Assembly: GCA_041844335.1 (NCBI GenBank)
Contig: JBGZAX010000029.1
Coordinates: forward strand, 1-23,277
Length of the DNA: 23,277 nucleotides
Direction: 5' to 3'
From: CAUUFM01 sp041844335
GTDB lineage: Bacteria; Bacillota; Clostridia; Lachnospirales; Lachnospiraceae
Shown: in pieces, positions 1-7,526 of the stretch
Layout: each line of letters opens with the position of its first letter
Position numbering within the stretch: position 1 is the stretch's first letter
Made by a program: the position numbers and the translations under genes
Notes under the pieces: generated by a model
The model's input: only the letters and a program-made list of their open reading frames with translations
Database searches by the model: none
What the model was told of the DNA's origin: nothing

Positions 1-217
1 ATTTATCGACAACGATTATAATGAAAATGAGGACGAAATTAAGATAGTCAAAAACAAGAGATTCGACTGCAAGCCTTTGTATCCGGAAGATGCCTGTGTT
101 CAAATGGAACTATTGGGACATAATTTTTATGTATTCTTTAATGCGGAGACCGAGGAAGTAAACGTCGTTTATAAAAGAAAAGATGGAGCTTATGGCTTAA
201 TTGAGCCGGAATTTTAA
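1..217 (+). CDS. hpf: Ribosome hibernation promoting factor, long form (3' end only)
   Basis: This is the last 71 codons of a gene that enters from the left edge; the frame runs from base 2 and stops at TAA 215-217. The visible part has the signature of the C-terminal dimerization domain of long HPF/RaiA: KRFDCKPLYPEDACVQMELL, then a GHNFYVFFNAET-type stretch and VNVVYKRKDGAYGLIEP close to the end. Long HPF binds the 30S subunit with its N-terminal domain and pairs two ribosomes into inactive 100S dimers through this C-terminal domain in stationary phase. The N-terminal domain lies outside the window. It sits 38 bases before secA on the same strand, the order known from many Firmicutes (yvyD-secA-prfB in Bacillus). 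No terminator is seen between them, so secA may be partly read from the hpf promoter. Confidence 0.9.
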   Translation, partial: FIDNDYNENEDEIKIVKNKRFDCKPLYPEDACVQMELLGHNFYVFFNAETEEVNVVYKRKDGAYGLIEPEF

Positions 218-255
218 GCTTCGAGTCAGGATAAAAATTAGGAGAAAATTATTAA

Positions 256-2823
256 ATGGGTTTAGGAAGCAAATTATTTGGCACACATAGTGAGCATGAG
301 CTTAGAAGAATTAGAAAAACTATTGACGCTATTGAAAATTTAAGACCGGAAATGATGTCTTTATCTGACGAGGATTTAAGACATAAGACTGTTGAATTTA
401 AAGAAAGACTTAAGAAAGGGGAAACCCTTGACAATATTCTTATAGAGGCTTATGCGTCAATTAGAGAGGCTGCACGAAGAGTGCTGAATATGGAGCCTTA
501 TAGGGTACAGCTTATAGGTGGAGTGATTTTGCATCAGGGACGAATTGCCGAAATGCGAACAGGTGAGGGTAAGACGCTTGTATCCACCCTGCCGGCATAC
601 TTAAACGCTCTTGAGGGTGAGGGCGTGCATATAGTTACCGTCAATGATTATCTGGCAAAGCGTGATGCCGAGTGGATGGGCAAGGTTCACGAGTTTATGG
701 GACTTACTGTAGGCGTCGTTTTAAATGATATGGAAAGCCCCGAAAGAAGAGCCGCTTATGCCTGTGATATCACCTATGTTACCAATAATGAGGACGGATT
801 TGATTATCTGAGAGATAATATGGTCATCTACAAGGAGCAGTTGGTTCAAAGAGAGCTGCACTATGCTATCATAGATGAGGTTGATTCCGTTTTGATTGAT
901 GAGGCGCGTACTCCGCTTATCATTTCGGGTCAAAGCGGAAAGTCCACAAAACTGTTTGAGGTTTGTGATGTTCTTGCACGTCAGTTAAAGCGCGGTGAGG
1001 CAAGTCAGGAAATGAGCAAAATGGTGGCTTTAATGGGCGAGGAGATAATAGAAACCGGAGATTATATTGTCAATGAAAAGGATAAGCTATGTTATCTGAC
1101 TGCCGAGGGAATAGCAAAGGTTGAGAAATATTTTAATATTGAGAATCTGGCAGATCCGGAAAATCTTGAAATACAAAATAATGTAATCTTAGCTCTAAGA
1201 GCCAATAACCTTATGCACAGGGATAAGGACTATGTGGTGAAGGATGACGAGGTCTTGATTGTTGATGAGTTTACCGGAAGAATTATGAACGGAAGAAGAT
1301 ATTCTGACGGACTTCATCAAGCCATTGAGGCAAAGGAGAAGGTAAAGATTAAGCGTGAGAGCAAGACTTTAGCCACCATTACATTCCAAAACTTTTTTAA
1401 TAAATATAAGAAAAAATGCGGTATGACCGGTACTGCTCTTACAGAAGAAAAGGAATTTAGAGACATTTACGGAATGGACGTTATTGAAATTCCGACCAAC
1501 AAGCCTATTCAAAGAAAAGATCATAACGATGCCGTATATATGACTAAAAAAGAGAAGTTTAAAGCTGTATGCGATGAAATAGTTGAAACTCATGAGAGCG
1601 GACAGCCTGTTCTGGTGGGTACTATTACTATCGACACCTCTGAATTATTAAGCACAATGCTTAAGAAAAGAGGAGTTCCACATAGCGTGTTGAATGCAAA
1701 GTTTCACGAGATGGAGGCGGAGATAGTAGAAAGAGCCGGTATTCATGGAACCGTTACTATAGCTACCAATATGGCAGGTCGTGGTACTGATATTAAGCTT
1801 GATGATGAATCAAAGGCGGCAGGAGGACTTAAGATTATAGGTACGGAACGTCACGAATCAAGGCGTATCGATAATCAGCTTAGAGGTCGTTCAGGAAGAC
1901 AGGGAGATCCCGGCGAATCAAGATTTTATATTTCGCTTGAGGACGACCTTATGAGACTCTTCGGTTCTGAAAAAATGATGAGCTTATTTAAGACAATGGG
2001 AGTTGAAGAGGGCGATCAGATAGAGCATAAAATGTTGTCTAATGCTATCGAGAAGGCTCAAAAGAAGATAGAGGGAAACAATTTCGGCATAAGAAAGAAT
2101 CTGCTTGAGTTTGATCAGGTAAACAATGACCAAAGAGAGATAATATATGCGGAGCGTAAAAAGGTGCTTAACGGCGAAAATATGCGTGATGTTATCTATA
2201 GAATGATTGCGGATGTGGTAGACGACAGTGTTGATTCCATTATCGGAGAGGATCAGTTAAGCTCCGAATTCGACTTAGCCGGATTAAATGAGCTGCTGTT
2301 ACATATAATACCGCTTGCACCTATTGTAGAAACGGACATAGAAAATAAAAATAAGGGACAGCTTAAGCAGACTTTAAAAGAGCAGGCGACAAGGCTTTAT
2401 GAAAAAAAGGAATCCGAATTTCCTGAGCCTGAGCATTTAAGAGAGATAGAGCGTGTAATTTTATTAAAGGTAATTGATCAGAAATGGATGACGCATATTG
2501 ACGATATGGAGCAGCTTCGTCAGGGTATAGGTTTACAATCTTTCGGTCAGAAAAATCCGGTAGTGGAATATAAGCTGCAGGGCTTTGATATGTTTGATTA
2601 TATGACACGCGCTATAAGAGAAGATACCGTTCGTATGCTGTTCGGTGTAAGAGTTGAGCAGAAGGTGGAGCGAGAAGAAGTAATTCAGGTTACGGGCACC
2701 AATAAGGATGACACCGTAACTAAGGCTCCTAAGAAAAGAGAAACCGCAAAAATTTATCCGAATTCTCCATGTCCTTGCGGTAGCGGTAAAAAGTATAAGC
2801 AGTGCTGCGGTAAAAATGCATAA
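256..2823 (+). CDS. secA: Preprotein translocase ATPase SecA
   Basis: SecA is the motor ATPase that pushes unfolded secretory proteins through the SecYEG channel at the cytoplasmic membrane. The 855-residue length fits the family (Bacillus 841, E. coli 901). Visible landmarks are the Walker A motif RTGEGKT near residues 101-107, a DEVDSVLIDEARTP Walker B block near 207-220, the helicase-like motif GRSGRQGDPGESRFY, and the preprotein cross-linking and scaffold regions between. The C-terminus carries the zinc-binding SEC-C tail, CPCGSGKKYKQCC, with Cys839, Cys841, Cys850 and Cys851, which in other species contacts SecB or ribosomes. The ATG at 256 is preceded by AGGAGA at 240-245. It follows the hpf fragment and is closed by a terminator at 2843-2882. 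Nothing appears truncated. No second secA is visible here. Confidence 0.98.
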   Translation: MGLGSKLFGTHSEHELRRIRKTIDAIENLRPEMMSLSDEDLRHKTVEFKERLKKGETLDNILIEAYASIREAARRVLNMEPYRVQLIGGVILHQGRIAEMRTGEGKTLVSTLPAYLNALEGEGVHIVTVNDYLAKRDAEWMGKVHEFMGLTVGVVLNDMESPERRAAYACDITYVTNNEDGFDYLRDNMVIYKEQLVQRELHYAIIDEVDSVLIDEARTPLIISGQSGKSTKLFEVCDVLARQLKRGEASQEMSKMVALMGEEIIETGDYIVNEKDKLCYLTAEGIAKVEKYFNIENLADPENLEIQNNVILALRANNLMHRDKDYVVKDDEVLIVDEFTGRIMNGRRYSDGLHQAIEAKEKVKIKRESKTLATITFQNFFNKYKKKCGMTGTALTEEKEFRDIYGMDVIEIPTNKPIQRKDHNDAVYMTKKEKFKAVCDEIVETHESGQPVLVGTITIDTSELLSTMLKKRGVPHSVLNAKFHEMEAEIVERAGIHGTVTIATNMAGRGTDIKLDDESKAAGGLKIIGTERHESRRIDNQLRGRSGRQGDPGESRFYISLEDDLMRLFGSEKMMSLFKTMGVEEGDQIEHKMLSNAIEKAQKKIEGNNFGIRKNLLEFDQVNNDQREIIYAERKKVLNGENMRDVIYRMIADVVDDSVDSIIGEDQLSSEFDLAGLNELLLHIIPLAPIVETDIENKNKGQLKQTLKEQATRLYEKKESEFPEPEHLREIERVILLKVIDQKWMTHIDDMEQLRQGIGLQSFGQKNPVVEYKLQGFDMFDYMTRAIREDTVRMLFGVRVEQKVEREEVIQVTGTNKDDTVTKAPKKRETAKIYPNSPCPCGSGKKYKQCCGKNA

Positions 2824-2842
2824 TTATATAATTAAAGGAAAT

Positions 2843-2882
2843 ACAGAAATTGCCGAGATATCTTGGTTGTTTCTGTGTTTTT
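2843..2882 (+). terminator. Intrinsic terminator after secA
   Basis: A long imperfect hairpin has an outer 7-bp stem, ACAGAAA (2843-2849) pairing with TTTCTGT (2870-2876). Inside it is a further run of pairs and G-U wobbles closing on a small AT loop near 2859-2860. GTTTTT follows at 2877-2882. It lies 20 bases after the secA stop and ends 48 bases before the prfB start, so it should separate secA from prfB at least partly. Confidence 0.75.
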
Positions 2883-2930
2883 AATAAAAGTAAAGGATTT
2901 AGAAATATAAAAAGAAAAGGAAGTGATATT

Positions 2931-4038
2931 GTGGTTGAGTTGGATAATATGAAACAGGCTATTACAGCCTATAACGAGCCTATGATAGAAATGAGGGATT
3001 CACTTTAACTTAGAAGTAAAGTTAAAGAGAATAGAGGAATTGGGATATTTAATGGAAGAGCCTAACTTTTGGGACGATCCCAAGGAGGCGGCAAGGACCG
3101 CTTCATTATTAAAAAATCTGCAATCAGAGGTGGATGCCTTTAATAAATTAAAGACCGATAAGGACGATATTGAAGCATTAATAGAAATGGGATATGAGGA
3201 CGAAGACGGCATCACGGTAGATGAAATTAAAGAGGCACTTGACGAATTTATTGTAAGCTTTGATGATTTGAGAATAAAGACCCTGTTATCGGGAGAGTAT
3301 GACAGCAATAATGCTATATTAAAGCTGAATGCCGGAGCGGGCGGTACGGAGGCATGTGACTGGTGTTCCATGTTATATAGAATGTATCTTAGATGGGCAT
3401 CATCTAAGGGCTTTACAGTAGAGGAATTGGACGAGCTTGACGGTGATGAGGCCGGAGTGAAATCTGTTACATTTCAGATAAACGGTATGAATGCCTACGG
3501 TTATTTGAAGTCCGAAAAGGGTGTGCACAGACTGGTTCGTATTTCTCCCTTTAATGCGGCGGGAAAACGACAGACCTCATTTGTTTCACTTGACGTGATG
3601 CCTGATATAGAAGATGATATTGATATAGAAATCAATCAGGAAGATTTAAGGATTGATACATATAGAGCAAGCGGAGCCGGAGGACAGCATATAAACAAGA
3701 CATCCTCTGCTATCAGGATCACTCACGCTCCGACAGGTATAGTGGTGCAATGTCAGAAAGAGCGTTCGCAGCTGCAAAATAAAGAAAAGGCGATGCAGAT
3801 GCTGAAAGCTAAGCTCTATTTATTAAAGCAGCAGGAAAATTTAGAAAAATTAAGCGATATCAGAGGTGATGTGAGTGATATTGCTTGGGGCAATCAGATA
3901 AGATCTTATGTGATGCAACCATATTCTATGGTTAAAGATCATAGAACAAATGCAGAAACAGCTAATGTACAGTCGGTAATGGACGGCAGCATAGACTTGT
4001 TTATTAATGCTTATTTATCTATGCTGAAGAAGTCCTGA
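2931..4038 (+). CDS. prfB: Peptide chain release factor 2, with programmed +1 frameshift
   Basis: RF2 recognises UGA and UAA stop codons in the ribosomal A site and triggers release of the finished protein. The gene is read in two frames. GTG at 2931, with AAGG at 2917-2920 upstream, opens 25 codons that run into an in-frame TAA at 3006-3008. A +1 slip on CTT (3003-3005) continues as AAC TTA GAA and joins the long frame ending at TGA 4036-4038. The joined product is about 368 residues (E. coli RF2 is 365). After the shift, the sequence runs LEVKLKRIEEL...PNFWDDP as in other RF2 proteins. The class marker SPF (ISPFNAAGK) identifies RF2 and not RF1, and the catalytic GGQ lies in RASGAGGQHINKT. 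Hom follows after 15 bases. The in-frame stop being UAA is unusual (see findings). Reading only the frame that starts at 3040 would lose about 36 N-terminal residues. Confidence 0.95.
2992..3009 (+). promoter_or_regulatory. RF2 autoregulatory frameshift site, CUU UAA C variant
   Basis: The layout is SD-like TGAGGGA (2992-2998), then TCA, the slippery CTT (3003-3005) and the stop TAA plus C (3006-3009). In E. coli the order is AGG GGG UAU CUU UGA C; here it is AGG GAT TCA CTT TAA C, so AGG lies at the same distance from the stop. When RF2 is scarce, the paused ribosome slips +1 from CUU to UUU and reads AAC (Asn) where other RF2 proteins read GAC (Asp). The SD-like element and slippery codon are seen directly; the mechanism is carried over from the E. 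coli system. The stop is UAA, which RF1 can also read. Confidence 0.85.
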
Positions 4039-4053
4039 TAATGGAGATTTGAT

Positions 4054-5286
4054 ATGATAAATATAGCGGTATTGGGTTATGGAGTAGTAGGTAGCGGCGT
4101 AGTAGAAGTATTAAGAATGAACAAGAGTATTATAGACAGAAATTCGGGGAGAAAGATAAGAATAAAGTATGTGCTTGATTTAATCGATTTTCCTAACGAC
4201 CCGGTTCAGGAGTTTATAGTACACGACTTTGATACTATCATAGATGATGAAGAGGTGGACATCGTAGTAGAGGCAATGGGCGGTCTTGACCCTGCATACA
4301 CGTTTGTAAAACGGGCATTGCTTTCCAAAAAACATGTTTGTACCTCAAATAAGGCATTGGTGGCTGAGTACGGCAATGAATTAATCAGATGCGCAAAAGA
4401 AAATAATGTAAGCTTTTTATTTGAGGCAAGCTGTGGCGGAGGTATTCCTATTATCAGACCTTTAAATACCGCTATGGTTGCTGATGACCTCTCAAGTATT
4501 GTGGGAATTTTAAACGGTACCACCAATTACATTTTAACATATATGGAAAAAGAGAATTTGAGTTTCGAAGATGTGTTAAGAGAGGCTCAAAGACTTGGAT
4601 ATGCGGAAAAAAATCCGGCAAGCGATGTTGAGGGAACGGATACATGCAGAAAGCTTGCAATACTTTCATCTATTGCCTACGAAAATTATTTTGACTATAA
4701 AGAGATAAAAACAGAGGGCATCACCGGAATTGATATAAACGATATGCTCTATGCGAGTGCTATAAATAAAAAAATCAAGCTGCTTGGATTTAGTAAAAGA
4801 GAAGATAATGAAACAACCTTTGCTATTGTTGCTCCTTTTTTAATAAGCAGCAGTAATCCCTTGTATAATGTGAATGATGTGTTGAACGCGATATCGGTGC
4901 ACGGCAATGCGGTAAATGATGTGATGTACTATGGCAGCGGTGCCGGAAAGCTGCCGACGGCAAGTGCGGTTGTATCTGATATTGTAGAGATTGCAAAAAA
5001 CATCGACAGACATATTCCTTTGAGATGGAACAGTGAAAAAATAAAGCTGTCCGACATTAATGAGATAAAGTTCAGGTATTTTGTAAGAATAAAAGGAAAC
5101 AAAGACGAAATGACAGATAAGCTTGAGAATATATTCGGACCGTTAAAGAGAGTAATAAGCTTAGACACAATAGACGGTGAGTTTGCCATAATAACGAAGT
5201 ATATGAGCGAAAATAAATTCAACGAGCTTACAAAGGATTTAAGCTTTATTCTAAATAGGATAAGAATTTTTAATGAAAACAAATAA
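4054..5286 (+). CDS. hom: Homoserine dehydrogenase with C-terminal ACT domain
   Basis: This enzyme reduces aspartate semialdehyde to homoserine with NAD(P)H, the branch leading to threonine and methionine (EC 1.1.1.3). The 410-residue product starts with a Rossmann fold, GYGVVGSG at residues 8-15. It has the conserved core SNKALVAEYG near 105, SCGGGIPIIRPL near 126-137 and LNGTTNYIL near 153-161, and a C-terminal region of about 70 residues with the shape of an ACT regulatory domain (FRYFVRIKGNKDEM onward). ACT-containing homologues are commonly inhibited by threonine; that is family knowledge and was not tested here. The start ATG has GGAG at 4042-4045. It lies 15 bases after prfB and overlaps tsaE by 14 bases, so the three genes are probably cotranscribed. 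Confidence 0.95.
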   Translation: MINIAVLGYGVVGSGVVEVLRMNKSIIDRNSGRKIRIKYVLDLIDFPNDPVQEFIVHDFDTIIDDEEVDIVVEAMGGLDPAYTFVKRALLSKKHVCTSNKALVAEYGNELIRCAKENNVSFLFEASCGGGIPIIRPLNTAMVADDLSSIVGILNGTTNYILTYMEKENLSFEDVLREAQRLGYAEKNPASDVEGTDTCRKLAILSSIAYENYFDYKEIKTEGITGIDINDMLYASAINKKIKLLGFSKREDNETTFAIVAPFLISSSNPLYNVNDVLNAISVHGNAVNDVMYYGSGAGKLPTASAVVSDIVEIAKNIDRHIPLRWNSEKIKLSDINEIKFRYFVRIKGNKDEMTDKLENIFGPLKRVISLDTIDGEFAIITKYMSENKFNELTKDLSFILNRIRIFNENK

Positions 5287-5719
5287 TGCAAATGAACGGA
5301 TTTTTAACAGCTGCAGTGATACAGATACCTTTAATATAGGCAAAAAAATTGGAAGGGATGCAAAAAAAGGTGAAATTTATGCTCTTTACGGAAAAATGGC
5401 TATGGGAAAGACGGTTTTTTCAAAGGGCTTTGCAAAGGGGCTTTGTATAGACGAAAATGTGAACAGTCCCACCTTTACCATAGTTCAAGAGTATCACAGT
5501 GGAAGATTGCCGTTTTATCACTTTGATGTTTATCGTCTGGGAAGTGTAGACGAGCTGTATGAAATAGGCTACACGGAGTATTTTTACGGTGATGGGGTAT
5601 GTTTAATTGAATGGGCGGAGCTCATAGAGGATGTGCTGCCTGAAAACACGATTAGAATAGATATTATTGCTCCATTGATTGATGATTTTAATAAAAGAGA
5701 GATAAAAATAAGCTCATAA
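5273..5719 (+). CDS. tsaE: tRNA t6A biosynthesis ATPase TsaE
   Basis: TsaE is the small ATPase that works with TsaB and TsaD to place threonylcarbamoyl on A37 of ANN-decoding tRNAs. The 148-residue protein has a P-loop, GKMAMGKT (the family more often shows GDLGAGKT), then SPTFTIVQEY, HFDVYRL and the late motif CLIEWAELI, all typical of the family. The ATG at 5273 lies inside the end of hom and overlaps it by 14 bases; TAGGA at 5256-5260 can serve as the ribosome site. Tight coupling to hom suggests one message. tsaB follows 71 bases later after a hairpin. tsaD is not in the window. Confidence 0.93.
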   Translation: MKTNNANERIFNSCSDTDTFNIGKKIGRDAKKGEIYALYGKMAMGKTVFSKGFAKGLCIDENVNSPTFTIVQEYHSGRLPFYHFDVYRLGSVDELYEIGYTEYFYGDGVCLIEWAELIEDVLPENTIRIDIIAPLIDDFNKREIKISS

Positions 5720-5741
5720 GCTTAAATTTGATTTAATTTCT

Positions 5742-5774
5742 GTCATTGTCTGTATGGGCAATGACTTGTTTTAA
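5742..5774 (+). terminator. Hairpin between tsaE and tsaB, possible weak terminator
   Basis: GTCATTGTC (5742-5750) pairs with GGCAATGAC (5757-5765) over 9 bp, with one G-U pair and a 6-base loop. TTGTTTTAATAA follows. The T-run is interrupted by G, so termination is likely partial. The tsaB ribosome site AAAGGAG (5777-5783) comes directly after it. The hairpin could terminate, attenuate, or mark an RNA processing point between the two t6A genes. Confidence 0.5.
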
Positions 5775-5790
5775 TAAAGGAGAGTTTGCT

Positions 5791-6492
5791 TTGAGAATAT
5801 TAGCACTTGATACCTCAAGTACCGTGGCATCCGTGGCGATTTTAGACGAAAATAAAATAATAGCGGAATATTCCATAAATTATAAGATGACACATTCTGT
5901 GACATTAATGCAGATGCTTGAAAATATGATAAAAATATTAGGTATGGAATTAAGTGAGATTGATGTCTTTGCCGTAAATGCGGGTCCGGGTTCATTCACG
6001 GGGCTCAAGATAGGCAGTGCTACGATTAAAGGTCTTGCCTATACCTTTAATAAGCCGGTTATCAGTGTGGAAACCACGCTTTCTTTAGCATATAACATCT
6101 ATATGAGAGACGGGCTTGTCTGTCCTGTTATGGACGCAAGACGAAACAGAGTGTATTCAGGCATATATGAATATGATAATTATGAGTTGAAATGTTTGCT
6201 TGAACAGGATGCTTATGAATTATTATATTTAATAGATAAAATTAATTCAATTAATAAAAACGTCGTGTTTGTAGGAGACGGAGTCGATGTCTATAAGGAG
6301 GTTATAATAAAAAACTGTAAAAATGCCGAATTTGCTCCGCCACATCTATTGTTGCAGAGGGCAAGCTGTGTTGCACTTGCGGCTCAGACGAAGTATGAGA
6401 ACGGAAAATACGACACTGCCTTTAATCACAAACCTATTTACTTAAGAGAGTCATCGGCTGTGGTAAAAAGGCAGAGTTTAATAGATAAATAA
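5791..6492 (+). CDS. tsaB: tRNA t6A biosynthesis protein TsaB
   Basis: TsaB is the inactive paralogue of TsaD that scaffolds the t6A complex with TsaD and TsaE. With a TTG start at 5791 the protein has 233 residues, the usual length. AAAGGAG at 5777-5783 lies 7 bases ahead, and the protein then begins LRILALDTSS as in homologues. An in-frame ATG at 5746 is rejected because it falls inside the preceding hairpin and would add a non-conserved 15-residue leader. Family landmarks are ILALDTSSTVASVAIL at the N-terminus, THSVTLMQ, VNAGPGSFTGLKIG and MDARRNRVYSGIY. In many bacteria rimI and tsaD follow; here the next gene is ddh, 30 bases on. Confidence 0.93.
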   Translation: MRILALDTSSTVASVAILDENKIIAEYSINYKMTHSVTLMQMLENMIKILGMELSEIDVFAVNAGPGSFTGLKIGSATIKGLAYTFNKPVISVETTLSLAYNIYMRDGLVCPVMDARRNRVYSGIYEYDNYELKCLLEQDAYELLYLIDKINSINKNVVFVGDGVDVYKEVIIKNCKNAEFAPPHLLLQRASCVALAAQTKYENGKYDTAFNHKPIYLRESSAVVKRQSLIDK

Positions 6493-6522
6493 CAACTTTT
6501 ATTTTTAAGAAAGGTAGAGTAA

Positions 6523-7512
6523 ATGAATAGAATAAAAATAGGAATTTTAGGATATGGAAATTTGGGCAGAGGTGTCGAAGCGGGGATTAGACAAAACGAC
6601 GATATGACGCTCACCCATATAATAACAAGAAGAGACAAAAATTCTATAAGAGCAAATACCAATGATGTAACAATTTCACATATTGATGAGCTTGAAGACT
6701 TAAAGGAAAGGATAGATGTGCTTATTCTTTGCGGCGGAAGTATGTCCGATCTTCCGAGTATGGCTCCGGAGGTAGCCGGTAAATTTAACACGGTGGACGG
6801 GTTTGATACACATGCAAAAATTCCCGAGTATTTTGCAAGTATTGATAAAAATGCAAGAGCAGGCGGAAAGGCAAGTGTGGTAGCAAGCGGATGGGATCCG
6901 GGACTTTTTTCCATGAACAGGTTGATTGCAAGAGCCTTTTTACCAAATGGAAATGATGCGACATTCTGGGGAAGCGGCGTAAGTCAGGGGCACTCCGATG
7001 CCATCAGAAGAATTAAGGGGGTAGTAGATGCAAGACAATACACTATTCCTATAGAAAAGGCAGTCGAGCTGGCGAGGCAAGCAGATGCAAGCAATCTTAA
7101 GGCACGTGATAAGCATCTGAGAAAGTGCTATGTGGTCGCCGAAGACGGAGCCGACAGAGAAAAAATAGCAGCTGAGATAAAGACTATGCCTAACTATTTT
7201 GCCGACTATGATACAGAGGTCAATTTTATAAGCATTGAAGAGATGAATGAAAAGCACAGTGCTCTTCCGCACGGAGGTTTTGTAATAAGAAACGGCTTAA
7301 CAGGATTCAATGAAGAAAATAAGGAGCTTATGGAATTCAGGTTGAAGCTTTCCTCGAATCCTGAGTTCACGGCGAGTATTTTATTGGCATATGCAAGAGC
7401 GGTTTACAGAATGAACAGGGAGGGTAAAAAAGGTGCTCTTACGGTATTTGACGTGCCGCTTTCTTATTTAATAAATATGCCTTATGATGAACTGATAGCA
7501 ACATTGCTTTAA
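6523..7512 (+). CDS. ddh: meso-Diaminopimelate dehydrogenase
   Basis: Ddh makes meso-diaminopimelate in one step from tetrahydrodipicolinate, ammonia and NADPH (EC 1.4.1.16), bypassing the acylated lysine-pathway intermediates. The product feeds lysine and peptidoglycan synthesis. The 329-residue protein matches the Corynebacterium enzyme along its length: GYGNLGRGVE at residues 10-19, a CGGSMSDLP segment, the TVDGFDTH stretch, SGWDPGLFSMNR, FWGSGVSQGHSDAIRR, RTMPDYF-like KTMPNYF, and LPHGGFVI. The ATG at 6523 has AAAGG just upstream. It lies between tsaB and a MATE exporter. Together with hom it gives the window two enzymes of the aspartate family. Confidence 0.96.
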   Translation: MNRIKIGILGYGNLGRGVEAGIRQNDDMTLTHIITRRDKNSIRANTNDVTISHIDELEDLKERIDVLILCGGSMSDLPSMAPEVAGKFNTVDGFDTHAKIPEYFASIDKNARAGGKASVVASGWDPGLFSMNRLIARAFLPNGNDATFWGSGVSQGHSDAIRRIKGVVDARQYTIPIEKAVELARQADASNLKARDKHLRKCYVVAEDGADREKIAAEIKTMPNYFADYDTEVNFISIEEMNEKHSALPHGGFVIRNGLTGFNEENKELMEFRLKLSSNPEFTASILLAYARAVYRMNREGKKGALTVFDVPLSYLINMPYDELIATLL

Positions 7513-7526
7513 TAAAGGAGTGAAAT

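Noticed and set aside
2931..3039. prfB could be a pseudogene because its first frame stops at 3008
   Set aside because: The SD-like AGGG, slippery CTT and stop plus C are all in the standard register, and the joined product aligns to RF2 over its full length.
3000..3371. A 123-codon open frame on the - strand opposite prfB
   Set aside because: Antisense to conserved RF2 coding sequence, Ser-rich, with no family resemblance.
6438..6914. A 158-codon open frame on the - strand opposite tsaB and ddh
   Set aside because: It is antisense to two well-supported genes, has no ribosome site and encodes a low-complexity Ser/Leu/Ile-rich product typical of shadow frames.
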